Origin: Harmothoe impar
Taxonomy: Eukaryota > Annelida > Polychaeta > Phyllodocida > Polynoidae
DNA length: 64,000 nt
Assembly (NCBI GenBank): GCA_947462335.1
Contig: OX381720.1
Location: 65,245,946-65,309,945, forward strand
Reading direction: 5' to 3'
This document shows positions 38,401-44,940 of the stretch, piece after piece (the stretch's first letter is position 1; the number at the start of each line of letters is the position of its first letter). A model generated the notes under the pieces. It saw nothing but the letters and a program-made list of their open reading frames with translations, was not told the origin of the DNA and made no database searches. A program made the translations under genes and the position numbers.

Positions 38401-41400
38401 GTTGGATGGGGAGACTCATATTCTGGTGGCTGAAGGGATTTGTGTTCAGCAATACCAGAGGTGATAACCCCACCCAGCTAACAAAAAAACGTTATTTTAC
38501 ATCAAAATAACGTCCTAGATTTTATATAACGTTATTTCATATTAAAAAGCCTTAGAAAAACGTTGTCATATAACGTTATATAACGTTATAAAATGGTGTA
38601 TAACTTAATTTGTTTACTTTTATGTAACAGTTTAAATGTGTCCATGGACAGGAAATGCTTTTATCCACATGTGCAAAGAGACTGTTACCCTACAAAGACA
38701 GATCTTATCTTTTCTGGAGAGATTATGTTTTGATCACTTTATCAAAGTATCTGTACCAAACATGTTGTTGCTTATAAGAACATTTAAATCGTATATATAG
38801 AGGAAAGAAAACAATTATCTTCACTGTGACCCTATAACTAACTGTCACATAATTTCTCTGAGGCTATAATTCATGGTCAATTGTTACATATACACTGATA
38901 AAGAATAGTCTAAGCATACTTACCAGCATTGTCTCATTTTTGGGAAAAACATACTTGATCTTCTTAAACCAAGGGTCATTGAGAACATCACCCGGGGGGA
39001 AGGTGACCCACTCTGCCTCAGTAGTGGATGCAGGTGAGTCTTCCATCATGTTCATACCATCAGTAATGGTTTCGTTGCTCCCTAAAAAGTAATACAGCAG
39101 CATTGCACTGAATGAAGGTTGACTGCTGACCAAGAGTCAATGATATCTTTGAAAATACAACTATACTAGAATCCAATAGAGTCTGTGTGTTATGGTTAAC
39201 ATGACAATAGAATGTGGCGTCAACCATGTGTTGCAAAGTGACCCGGCCTATTTATTAGAATAAACACACAAAAAAAGTTGCTGTTGCTCTGCCTGCTTGC
39301 TGCTTTGCTTGTCCAGTGGTGCTACCCCCTCCTATGGTGGAGAGCTCCAATGCCTCTGAGGAAAGGCACCAGGGGGTTTCATCTGCCTTCTCCATTGCCA
39401 CGATCCATTGCCACGATGGGCTGCCCCTTGGCCTGTCCAGTGTCCCTAGATGGGTTGGGAACACCACACTGTGGGCACTTTTTGCTGTTTCCATTGTAGG
39501 AGGCATTACATGCCACACATGTCACCATTGTGACATGAAATAGGAACAATGGTGTTCCCCCCTCCTATGGTGGAGAGTTCCAATGCCTCAGAAGGAAGGC
39601 ACCAGGGGGCACTGTCTGTCACTGGAAGTTACGCCTAAACATAGAAATGCATAACATAGCCCCCTGATGAACACAGATGTTCACTGGTGACAAAATATGT
39701 CAAACTCGGTCCATTTTGTCCCATAATGTTTCCTACCATTTATTTCACACAATATTCAAGGATGAAAAACCAGCTTATATAGTTGCTTTAGCATTTGAGC
39801 CTCAGCAGATGTTTGAGTCCACATACTAGTGATGCTGCAGCCTATTTCTAATTCACTATATTTGTACCACATAATTGGTGTTGATACCATGGCCAAGTCA
39901 TGAAAGCTTTTCAAGTAATTCAACTCTATTATCATGATGAAAGAGGCTTGTTAGTATTGTTGTGAACCAACAACTATAGGATGTATTATTACTACATATT
40001 GGATGTCTTTATCATTCAGACTTCCTGTATGCTATAAACTATGTGAAACCTTGCCAAGGACGGTAATGTTGATCCCTCGTCACCTGGCGGATATGGCGGA
40101 TAAGGTGGATCCCGCCAGGTGGCGCGTCATCCACCGCCCCTATATAACGTAGAGAGGCCAGTGGGAGAGGAGATTTTCCGGCGCCTGCCCGACACATGGC
40201 TCGCAAGCTGATGGGAGTGAGCCCCCCTCCTGGGTTCCACAAAGATCTGCAGGTGTAAGCCTACTGTGAGAGGGAAGTGGAGATGGATAAGAGGGCCCAA
40301 GGGGAGTTGGTCATCTGGTGGAGGGAAGACAAAGCCAGGAGGCTGGAGAAGCTGGCGGCGGAGAAAGCTGATCAGGCTACCAGGTGGAAACCCGCGCCGA
40401 AATCTGCCGGGATTTGAACAATGGAACGTTGGTCCCTAGGCAACGCCAGATCCACCAGATCCACTGCATCTGGCTCCAGCGCGTCCGCTGCATCTGCCGC
40501 ATCCAGCGGGCCAGTGGCCTCCGCAGGACACTTGATACCTGTTCCACCGCCCACATCAGCCACGGGGTTGTCAGGAATGATTGGATCCACAGCCTCGGCT
40601 GTTCCTGGGGGAGCGTTGGGTTTTAATCCCACAGTGACCTGGGGCCAGGCTCCCCAGGGGTCGGCTGCACAAGCAACAATCCTGGTGGGGCACCATTGTT
40701 ACTGTACCATGGACCTCGGCAGGTGACACTTGCTCTGGAAGATCAGGAGAACACGGCATTTGCAACGCACCGGGGGCTGTTCCAGTTTACGGTTATGCCC
40801 TTTGGGCTCTGTAACCCCCCCGGGGCGTTCGAGCCAGAGAGCTTAATGCAGGTCTGAAGCCTCTTGGGGCTGGCCAGCTACTACAGGTCGTTTGTCCCGG
40901 ACTTAGCTGTGGTGGCCAAGCCTCTCACATCCTTGGCAGAGAAGGGCAGGGTATTCGGGAGTGTCAGAGTGCCTTCGACACATTGCGGGGGCTCCTCATC
41001 TTGGCCCCTATCCTGGGATAGCCTTAATACGAAGGCCAGATCGTGCCCCTATCTCCGCTTCCCCTGGTGGAAGACCAACGGAAGGACACCCTCTCTACAG
41101 GTGCAGCAGAGGAACCTGGACTTCTGCTTCCCTCCTCCAAAATCCTTTAAGGCAGGGGTAATAGCAGACCAAACCACGGCAAACGCGGCAACCTACCATC
41201 AGCGTTTGTTTCCAACCCTTCTTATCTGACTCCCCCCTTGGGGTCACCCCGGTGGTCCAAAGGACTGTGGAGGCCAATAAAAAGGCATCCCTAGCCCGCC
41301 TGGTGGATTACACAACCGGGTTGTTGGAGTCCCTGAGCGACTCAGGAAAGGAAAAGCTGCCCCTGGAGTGGATGAGCTCCTTGAACCCAGCAGCTACTAG

Positions 41401-43824
41401 GTAAGGACCGTCCAGCCGCGCCCAGTGAGGCCTCCACAGCCACAGCAGCTACAGCATCTCCACCACCTGGTCACTGGGGTTGGCTGCAGACAGGAGACAG
41501 AAACCGGGTTAGGGGCAGGGGGGATCCCCAAGCCTTCAGGTACCCGCTACCCACTCCGTCCCCGACAGCAGCAGAGGCAGCAACAGGAGGGCATCTCCTC
41601 CTAGGTTGTACTAGGGAAACTACATCGGGCTGACAACTAAGGGTGTGAATAGCTGTGATACGAGGGAGGGAAGAGCATATGTCGCAGGCTGATGTGAGGG
41701 AAGGGGCTAAGTGTGTTATGGGTAGGAGAGATAAGAAAGGGATAAAACTGGAGCCTTTTTGGTTTTACAGCATCAGTCACGAGAGGGGACTTCAGGAAAG
41801 CGTGACTACTGAATACTCAGGGGGGAGTAGCGGCCAGGTTAACCAGGTTAACCTGGTTAACCCCCGCGCAGCTTCATCAACTTCATCTTCATCCTGTGAA
41901 GGGCTGGTGGGAGGGGCCGCAGAGCCCAGACCCCCGGCTGTGTATCCACCACCCAAGCCACCTTCACCTCATGGAGGGCCGACATGAAGGGCTGTATTCT
42001 TTGCCCTGGGAGCCAGTCGGGCTTCCACTGACGAATCAAGTGCATCCACATCTAGATAAGGCAGCTGTGGTCATGTGCCACATCTGGGTTCCTGTTGATG
42101 TTTCCTTGTTACTGTCCAAGACATCAAGGGTTTATCAATGACATGTGCATTTCATTTTCGTATAAATCTCTCTGACAAGCTGTCCAGTGCCAAGTGGTTA
42201 TGTCTGTTAAATGTCATTCTTAAAAGTAGGAGTCATGTTACAGTAGCATAAGTGCATATTGCCAGAGTCATAGCGAAGAAGGATACACCGAAGAAAATCA
42301 TATCATTGTTCTAGTATACTGCCTGCTGCCCAGATGGCAAGAAGTGGCCAGGCTCAGTAACTGTCCTGTCTAAATAAGTAACCACCAAGTCTATAGCAGT
42401 TTTAACAAAAACTTCTCTTTATTGAGTAATTAAAAATGCCTGTATTGGTGACGTTTGCGTTCTACCTTTTAAACTAGTTGTTCTGGTTGGAGCTGAGGAA
42501 GGGCTTAGCCCACTATCTTAACCATTCATGTAAAAAGGGTTTTCTGTCCTCATAATGTGTTGGAGGAGACTTCACATGTTAAGGTGAGGGGAAGATGTAG
42601 TGGGAGCAGTGGATCAGTGGCGGATCCCTCGTCCCGTGGCAGATCCCTCTTCACGTGGCGGATCAGGCAGATCCTGCTAGATGGTGCGGTATCCGCTGCC
42701 CCTGTTAAACGATCTGCCACGGGGCTGGCTGATCAGTTCACTCCAGCAAGCCAAAGCGTACAGACATGCCAGCCTTAGCTCTGCTCCCACTACAGCAAAT
42801 TGCATGACCTTGTATTTCTCTAGAGATTCAATATACAGAACTTAACCTTAATTGGACTGGTGTTCTTACTGGTGAATTATTAAGTACTTGTCTTGCCCTA
42901 GTTCCTTTACACTTGTATTATGATAAGTTTATTACATTTTTATATACAGGAGCCTCCTGATCGCATTGAGTTTATTACCATGGATCATAAGATTAATGCA
43001 TTTCCCGTTCCTATGCGACCTGTCATGGTTATTGTTAAATCGCATTCATAATTCTCATGTATGAATACCTCCTAAGACTCTATTGCCCTTGACTTTCCCT
43101 TTTGATTTAACAAGAGGTCCATGCATTTTATCCATCAGCAATGACCATTTCCCATTCCCATTTGGCCTGAAACACCACCCTGACACTCTATGTATTTTTC
43201 TATAATTTTTATATGTTCCGCAAGTGAACAACTGTTGCCCATATGGGGCCCACCTCAGTTTTGACCAGAGAGAAAGCAGGGGACCATATGGGCTTGCCCG
43301 TCTGAAATGGGTTGGCCATTATTGAAATCTAAGTGGGACCAAGGGGCTCCTTTAGTTGGGGAATACCCAAGTTGGGGGTGTGGTTGGGGGCTGGGGGAGA
43401 CGGCTACAATTTTTGTTTAGATACAAGCTTAGGCGCTTCGTAGTTGATGACTTTATATTAAGAGTAGTTAACAATGTGTATTTAAGTGGGTTTATTAATC
43501 TATCTGAATCTCAAACTACTATAAGTTTGTTTAGTAAATAACAGTAGAGGTTTTAGAAACTATTCCCTTCAAATAAGCCTGCCACTTACATTGAAAAGGT
43601 AAATTTTCCATACTATGCTATTTCAGTGGACACAACACATAACGATGGACAGCAATGTCCAGTGTAACATAAAATGGTTCAACACAGTTTTTTGTAGCAG
43701 TATTAATAACCCATGCTAGTATAGTGGGAAGGTTTTGATACAATGTGGATATTAACCGGAATTGAATGGAATTGCTTTACCTTGTCCGTGAACAGAAGGT
43801 GCCAAGACCAATATGACTATATAC
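4597..43824 (-). CDS. Rhodopsin-family G-protein-coupled receptor gene (nine exons traced; 5' and 3' ends not found)
   Basis: Nine exons join with consistent phases into 1311 nt (about 437 residues): 43781-43824, 38924-39081, 31302-31617, 30671-30792, 28265-28395, 25278-25407, 24603-24784, 23716-23749 and 4597-4790. The order is a hydrophobic signal-peptide-like end, an extracellular N-terminus of about 150 residues with N-E-T sequons, then seven transmembrane helices. Landmarks are G-N in TM1, L-T-D in TM2, Cys in A-G-C-L and F-E-R-Y in TM3, N-W in TM4, V-P-L-P in TM5, M-L-P in TM6 and N-V-I-V-Y in place of N-P-x-x-Y in TM7. All junctions have AG/GT borders. The layout suggests a peptide-type receptor, but I cannot name the ligand. 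The ATG exon lies above 43824, and a C-tail exon must lie left of 4597, beyond copy A. Confidence 0.85.
4860..5158. other. Intron sequence, no feature seen
   Basis: AT-rich intronic DNA between the TM6-TM7 exon and the first MITE-like element. I see no coding signal or repeat structure. Confidence 0.5.
5159..5537. mobile_element. MITE-like element with ~27-bp inverted ends
   Basis: The left end GGTGACTCCGAGTCC returns at the right end as the reverse complement, with a few mismatches, over about 27 bp. The 379-bp interior has no ORF. A further copy of the same end motif starts at about 5539 and a degenerate one lies near 5715, so several family members or fragments are clustered here. Confidence 0.55.
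6333..6648. mobile_element. MITE-like element with long inverted repeats
   Basis: The left end GGCTGTGTCTCACGACCT and the right end are reverse complements of each other. Inside both ends are tandem ~18-bp units (CTCTGACCAGGTG and variants on the left, CAGAGACGGCACCC on the right), giving about 80 bp of imperfect inverted arms around an AT-rich centre. No ORF is present. Confidence 0.65.
6966..7012. repeat. (TA)n microsatellite
   Basis: Uninterrupted alternating T and A, about 45 bp. Confidence 0.9.
7166..8576 (-). pseudogene. Third ORF of the retroelement: acidic N-terminus plus C2H2-like zinc-finger region
   Basis: The start ATG at 8576 follows the stop of the upstream polyprotein by a few bases. 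The first ~150 residues are very rich in Glu/Asp. Then comes a conserved block with H-x-E-Q-W-L, followed after a frameshift near 7980 by C-x4-C with a later H-x3-C-x2-H-M-H-H cluster. After a further frameshift there is C-x-C and H-Y-K-Y-C-H. The same block occurs in the sister element at 33384-33785. It stands where an env-like gene would be, but no signal peptide or membrane helix is seen. A nucleic-acid-binding role is inferred from the Cys/His spacing. At least two frameshifts break it. Confidence 0.55.
8673..8678. repeat. Target site duplication GGTTTC, left of element C
   Basis: This is identical to 16121-16126 on the other side of element C. Six base pairs is the duplication length typical of Polintons. 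Confidence 0.92.
9250..9371 (+). repeat. G-rich tract in the left TIR of element C
   Basis: Runs of four to nine G residues repeat over about 120 bp. A shorter C-rich counterpart lies at about 15667-15745 in the right TIR. The spacing fits G-quadruplex formation on the plus strand, which would have to be tested. Confidence 0.7.
9436..9479. repeat. Perfect 21-bp-arm hairpin in the left TIR of element C
   Basis: Two 21-bp arms are exact reverse complements around a 2-base loop. The arm starts AAGAGACACACTTCTTCC. The same hairpin, with loop CA instead of TG, is at 15562-15605 in the right TIR. Confidence 0.92.
9805..12614 (-). pseudogene. Protein-primed-type family B DNA polymerase (broken)
   Basis: This is the replicative polymerase expected of Polintons. 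From the ATG at 12614 there is a C2H2-type finger (C-x2-C...H-x4-C), then a block D-N-L-C-V-F-R-C typical of the N-terminus in these polymerases, and a second C2H2-like finger. A frameshift at about 11465 leads into exonuclease motif I (I-D-F-E-A-F). After another frame change near 11260 come W-E-C-E-W, polymerase motif B (K-L-M-G-N-A-T-Y-G) and motif C (M-D-T-D-S-L-Y). A TGA at 10059-10061 interrupts the C-terminal region, which resumes in frame to 9805. Exonuclease motifs II/III and polymerase motif A were not found, so an internal deletion near 11260 is likely. This is the only polymerase in the window. Confidence 0.88.
12711..12870. repeat. (TATC)n microsatellite
   Basis: About 35 to 40 tetranucleotide units lie between the polymerase and the PC4-like gene of element C. 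The last units are degenerate (TGTC). Confidence 0.95.
12942..14000 (-). CDS. Possible PC4-like ssDNA-binding protein with acidic N-terminus
   Basis: The chosen start is the first Met in frame after a leucine/valine stretch that comes only from trinucleotide repeats (ATG at 14000; 352 codons). It has a Glu/Gln run, a Ser/Thr-rich middle, and a nuclear-signal-like K-K-R-K-I. The C-terminal ~150 residues look like two PC4/p15-type units. The second has a strand with K-N-L-I-N-V-R-x-Y, then a Pro-Thr-x-x-G-V-T-L turn and a final helix, as in PC4. Such a protein could coat single strands during protein-primed replication. The N-terminus is uncertain: another frame (14613-13933) encodes an Ala/Ser-rich stretch ending in non-repetitive sequence, so a frameshift near 13950 is possible. 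The function is by pattern only. Confidence 0.5.
   Translation of the reverse strand: MNRCTLHSTSPPLHQPTPSTHAETYSYSDTKPQQRVVDIYALKQEEEEEEEEEEEEQQQQGETENDADDEAYDEPEGLRVDGTFFRLPSSTTFDLTSTGSASGPWRLPSPQPYEGGGASSSTATLSTDGVWLPCSNNELSDTSADAAPVIGSAADSAHADGVTLLAGLKRSKAGSRTTRPTKKRKIQEKEEDGREEAEKTPRPLGLEFCLDGTLTLEIWEDEARLSRRPRYTKDGQVKEASLTRGKRVHFTADALRELIARIAEIRAVVRIRDTASAQGRPNHTRLITVLDEEGEVYAAVSYYSGKNLINVRNYEGPDKKPTQQGVTLYARALKELDDKTEIILKFLGIDLE
14602..15345 (+). CDS. Tandem Death-domain protein (247 aa)
   Basis: This intact intronless ORF lies on the strand opposite to the other element C genes and ends exactly where the right TIR begins. Two Death-domain-like units are visible. Unit 1, about residues 47-125, has L-G-K-E-L-x3-W-R-V-L then L-K-V, M-D-A-L and a helix with A-W-W. 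Unit 2, about 145-232, has L-G-R-R-L-x2-R-W-K-G-V then L-K-M, L-D-K-I-A and a helix with L-K-M-W. Both keep the helix-2 Trp and the amphipathic spacing of the fold. Death domains join apoptosis and innate-immune adaptors by homotypic contact. A viral copy without an effector domain could act as a decoy or inhibitor; that role is inferred. No signal peptide or membrane segment is seen. Confidence 0.75.
   Translation: MSGQAIPLSISPSPPCPPEKLLRLHDMRRAVQADGESREVRQQRLAYRDALLRQLGKELSGSWRVLGSSLKVTAARMDALVERSVKTPEELCTAMFRAWWVETQHRHRWGELGRVFTRIRRVELLAQWMTLLHRQGLDFENPDSHVMHKHLGALGRRLGSRWKGVGGHLKMSPEKLDKIAEECECGGSPAEWAFQVLKMWQAEADSAGSTPFELLRVLTEDMGKFDLGITILLDFIKQETTTRTTDV
15346..16120 (-). repeat. Right terminal inverted repeat of element C
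   Basis: This is the reverse complement of 8679-9692 apart from scattered changes and about 240 bp missing. It includes the hairpin at 15562-15605, a C-rich tract, the ETS/CRE/E-box array, and the outer end ...ATAGACTACT. Confidence 0.9.
15562..15605. repeat. Perfect 21-bp-arm hairpin in the right TIR of element C
   Basis: The arms are identical to those at 9436-9479 and the loop is CA. The arms stayed perfect while the surrounding repeat changed. Confidence 0.92.
16121..16126. repeat. Target site duplication GGTTTC, right of element C
   Basis: Second copy of the six bases at 8673-8678. Confidence 0.92.
16127..17665 (-). pseudogene. Retroelement pol remnant: aspartic protease and RT start
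   Basis: The region at 17273-17665 starts with a retropepsin-like L-L-D-T-x-A-S-H-S (the usual Gly is Arg here) and continues with I-I-E-M-D-F, as in gypsy proteases. A linker at 16910-17272 follows. The segment 16741-16929 has the Ty3/gypsy RT entry P-V-K-I-P-Y-R-R and I-x-P-S-x-S-P-W-S-S-P-V, and then breaks off. From 16750 down to 16127 there is a basic coding-like region broken by stops and frame changes that I cannot assign. The RT catalytic Y-x-D-D, RNase H and integrase core are absent, so a large deletion is likely. Confidence 0.65.
17673..20369 (-). pseudogene. Retroelement gag remnant with CCHC zinc knuckle
   Basis: A long coiled-coil-rich region at about 20.1-19.1 kb (Glu/Lys/Leu-rich) is followed by a capsid-like part at 18195-19118. 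At about 18094-18135 there is a zinc knuckle of the C-x2-C-x4-H-x4-C type, which marks retroviral nucleocapsid. Several frame changes and stops break the gene. The same arrangement, with coiled coil, capsid-like part and knuckle, is seen in the sister element at 34653-37812. Confidence 0.65.
20370..23700. other. Intron sequence with two copies of a GC-rich interspersed repeat
   Basis: No coding exon is seen here. At about 21380-21620 and 22150-22440 two copies of a repeat rich in GGGCAGCCCAC and CCCAGTGCCC occur. The second starts with two or three ~32-bp tandem units (CCAAAAACCGATCTGAGCCC). The segment 23390-23510 shares a block (CCTCCTATGG...GGCACCAGGGGGCA) with 39277-39370 and 39550-39625. 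Confidence 0.5.
23716..23749 (-). CDS. GPCR 34-nt microexon: intracellular loop 3
   Basis: The flanking exons end in phase 2 and begin in phase 0, which demands an intervening exon of 3n+1 bases. A 34-nt stretch bordered by TTTCAG and GTGAGC fits exactly. It encodes a short basic segment ending G-R-L-K directly before TM6. Confidence 0.7.
24603..24784 (-). CDS. GPCR exon: extracellular loop 2 and TM5
   Basis: This 182-nt exon contains a loop Cys (F-R-C-I), TM5 with L-I-V-P-L-P, and the basic start of intracellular loop 3. It is bordered by TTGCAG and GTAAGC and ends with two bases of a codon. Confidence 0.85.
25278..25407 (-). CDS. GPCR exon: TM4
   Basis: This 130-nt exon starts with the Tyr that completes E-R-Y and contains TM4 with M-N-W. 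It is bordered by CTGCAG and GTAAGC. Confidence 0.85.
25906..26045. mobile_element. MITE-like palindromic element
   Basis: The ends TATATCCTTAGGACTGCCA and TGGCAGTGCTAAGGATATA are inverted copies with few mismatches. The 140-bp unit sits in TA-rich DNA and has no ORF. Confidence 0.5.
26050..28264. other. Intron sequence, no exon seen
   Basis: About 2.2 kb between the TM3 and TM4 exons. A stretch at about 26270-26790, ending with AATAAAG followed by GT-rich sequence, could be a solo LTR, but no second copy is in the window. Nothing else is supported. Confidence 0.4.
28265..28395 (-). CDS. GPCR exon: TM3
   Basis: This 131-nt exon holds the conserved Cys at the top of TM3 (A-G-C-L) and ends in F-E-R. 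The Tyr of the E-R-Y motif comes from the next exon. It is bordered by TTCCAG and GTAAGT. Confidence 0.85.
28505..28820. repeat. 47-bp minisatellite, about 6.5 units
   Basis: The unit begins CAGAGCGTCTCCCAACAGCC and repeats every 47 bp with small differences. The last unit runs into a C tract. It starts about 110 bp upstream of the TM3 exon. Confidence 0.9.
28895..30097. mobile_element. Possible non-autonomous DNA element with CCCAGCTAGCA ends
   Basis: An 11-bp perfect inverted pair, CCCAGCTAGCA and TGCTAGCTGGG, bounds 1203 bp of AT-rich non-coding DNA with many GACATC/GATGTC-like words. A similar head, CCCAGCTAACA, starts at about 38473. No clear target duplication was seen. Confidence 0.4.
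30671..30792 (-). CDS. GPCR exon: TM1-TM2
   Basis: This 122-nt exon contains the TM1 G-N-I-L motif and TM2 with A-L-T-D, the conserved Asp position. It is bordered by TTTCAG and GTAAGT. Confidence 0.85.
31302..31617 (-). CDS. GPCR exon: N-terminal domain and start of TM1
   Basis: This 316-nt exon has the acceptor CTACAG and the donor GTAGGT. It encodes the rest of the ectodomain, including two Cys, and a hydrophobic helix that ends in G-I-L-G; the Gly codon is split with the next exon. Confidence 0.82.
31640..32511. other. Intron sequence, no feature seen
   Basis: Non-coding DNA between the N-terminal receptor exon and the LTR element. A GC-richer patch at 31730-31900 looks like part of an interspersed repeat. 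Confidence 0.4.
32512..32840 (-). repeat. LTR (3' LTR of the minus-strand element)
   Basis: Homologous to 37987-38298, starting at TGTGGAGG. The exact inner border is uncertain by a few bases. Confidence 0.75.
33149..34177 (-). pseudogene. Third ORF of the retroelement, sister copy
   Basis: The segment 33384-33785 has the same C-x4-C, R-F-L-R-H-F-C-E-N-H-M-H-H and later Cys/His block as the ORF at 7166-8576. The 5' part at 33875-34177 lacks the long acidic stretch. Stops and frame changes separate the pieces. A protein conserved in two diverged copies implies it was functional in the family. Confidence 0.5.
34332..34532 (-). pseudogene. Retroelement aspartic protease fragment, sister copy
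   Basis: It begins N-T-G-A-S-H-S with a downstream R-V-N-A-C block that matches the protease at 17273-17665. The fragment keeps the Gly that the other copy has lost. Confidence 0.6.
34653..37812 (-). pseudogene. Retroelement gag remnant, sister copy, with zinc knuckle
   Basis: Coiled-coil pieces (37219-37812), a capsid-like piece (35603-35908) and a C-x2-C-x4-H-x4-C knuckle at about 35000-35045 are in the same order as in the copy at 17673-20369. A run of about 24 C residues at 36919-36942 and many stops show decay. Confidence 0.55.
37987..38298 (-). repeat. LTR (5' LTR of the minus-strand element)
   Basis: Homologous to 32512-32840. The adjacent inner sequence on the minus strand (GATACCGTGACCA) may be the primer site; I could not match it to a tRNA. 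Confidence 0.7.
38300..38923. other. Intron with AACGTTAT cluster
   Basis: Non-coding. Between 38484 and 38595 the palindromic word AACGTTA/TAACGTT recurs about six times in a short AT-rich stretch that follows a CCCAGCTAACA head. Confidence 0.5.
38924..39081 (-). CDS. GPCR exon: extracellular N-terminus
   Basis: This 158-nt exon encodes an acidic extracellular segment with two N-E-T glycosylation sequons. The acceptor is TTTTTAG and the donor is GTAAGT; it ends in phase 0. Confidence 0.75.
40197..41230 (+). pseudogene. Gypsy-type retroelement fragment (gag start and RT piece)
   Basis: A gag-like start at 40197 soon meets stops. At about 40735-40945 there is a reverse transcriptase piece with A-F-A-T-H-R-G-L-F-Q-F, M-P-F-G-L-C-N-P-P, and then L-G-L-A-S-Y-Y-R-S-F-V-P-D as in the RT/RNase H connection of Ty3/gypsy. 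The catalytic part between them is deleted. This family differs from the two minus-strand elements. Confidence 0.6.
42596..42794. mobile_element. 199-bp element with perfect 14-bp inverted ends
   Basis: The ends TGTAGTGGGAGCAG and CTGCTCCCACTACA are exact inverted copies. The interior repeats GGCGGATC-like words that also occur at 40070-40140, upstream of the gypsy fragment. It could be a MITE or a short solo LTR (TG...CA). Confidence 0.55.
42795..43780. other. Intron sequence, no feature seen
   Basis: AT-rich non-coding DNA upstream of the ectodomain exon. A patch at 43221-43380 (GGGCCCACC, GGGACCAAGGGGC) looks like an old repeat. Confidence 0.4.
43781..43824 (-). CDS. GPCR exon: end of signal peptide
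   Basis: This 44-nt exon encodes a short hydrophobic stretch ending A-P-S-V-H-G-Q. It is bordered by TTCGTAG before and GTAAAG after. It ends with one base of a Gly codon completed by the exon at 39081. No ATG is in it, so at least one more exon lies upstream. Confidence 0.65.
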
Positions 43825-44234
43825 CTACGAAAAAACAAAGAGGTTCATATTAATTCAAATTTGGTAATGTAACAATCTAGCTACCAAACATAATCAAGAG
43901 ACAAAAAGAAAGGACAACTCTAGAGAAACTTTAATAGATCAAGTTCTCACTCAGGACTCCATTGTGCAGTACACCAACTCCAGGCAGCACAGGAGACCTG
44001 ACAACCCTATGTCAGGCTATCTCACCATACAAAGTAATGAGGTAAGACCTTCTACTTAGCAAAGCTCTTTACTCACATATTTTACTCCATCTAGGGGTAC
44101 TTCCCCGATCGAAAATGTTCAAACTATTTTGACTATAAATACAATCAATCTACCATGCCCCTTGACAACAGCAATAACAGTGACAGAAACCTTGCCCAAA
44201 GAGACAGCAGCAGCCTGCTCACAGGCGTTTGCTC

Positions 44235-44240
44235 TCCATC
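44235..44240. repeat. Target site duplication TCCATC, left of element B
   Basis: Identical to 54755-54760. Confidence 0.92.
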
Positions 44241-44680
44241 AGTAGTATAGTATGTATCGGAACGGGACTATAGTTAAGTACTGTTTATTCCTCAATCGAT
44301 ATGCAGCCAATCAGAGGCCGCCATTTGGTCACGTGACCCGTTGCCATGGTAACGTGACCTACTTAGGGCTCTCAGCCAATCAGAAGCCAGCATTCTGGGT
44401 GACCTACTGACCTACTTAGAAGCTCTCAGCCAATCAGAGGCCGGCATTCTGGTAACCATGGTAACGTGACCTACTTACGTCACGTGACCTACTTAGGCTC
44501 AGCCAATCAGAAGCCGGCATTCTGGTAACTAGGGTAACGTGACCTACTTAGGGTTTGTTTGTAAACAACACCACGTGGCTCTCTTGTTTGTGAACAACAC
44601 CACGTGACACGTGACTGTTTGTAAACAAACAAACAAAAAAAAGTTATGTAACTTATATATAGAAATAAAAACACAACAAG
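44241..44680 (+). repeat. Left terminal inverted repeat of element B
   Basis: It pairs with 54334-54754. It contains four CCAATCAG boxes, three RFX-type palindromes (for example GTTGCCATGGTAAC at 44340-44353 and GTAACCATGGTAAC at 44452-44465), several CACGTG E-boxes, and GTAAACA forkhead-like words in the inner part. Confidence 0.93.
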
Positions 44681-44743
44681 ATAATTTCTTTTCTTTTCAT
44701 TTTATTCTTTATTTTCATTTCAATCAAAAAAAAACACACAAGT

Positions 44744-44914
44744 TTATGCTTTTTTAGCTTGCTTCTTCGATTTGCAGCAACCCAACAGGCCGCAAAGTCT
44801 CACGCCGCCGTCACTCGCACCACCACACCCCGGACGACTTCTCTCCAATAGACATTGCACGACTTTGGATAAATCCAACACCATTTCGGCAAGGCAGAGA
44901 ATCTTTGCCTCCAT
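44744..44914 (-). CDS. Small Cys-rich basic ORF downstream of protease (56 aa)
   Basis: Counterpart of 3778-3948, with only two or three different residues. It is unrecognised and may be part of the 3' untranslated region instead. Confidence 0.3.
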   Translation of the reverse strand: MEAKILCLAEMVLDLSKVVQCLLERSRPGCGGASDGGVRLCGLLGCCKSKKQAKKA

Positions 44915-44940
44915 GAAACGGCCGCCATCGCAACAACCCG

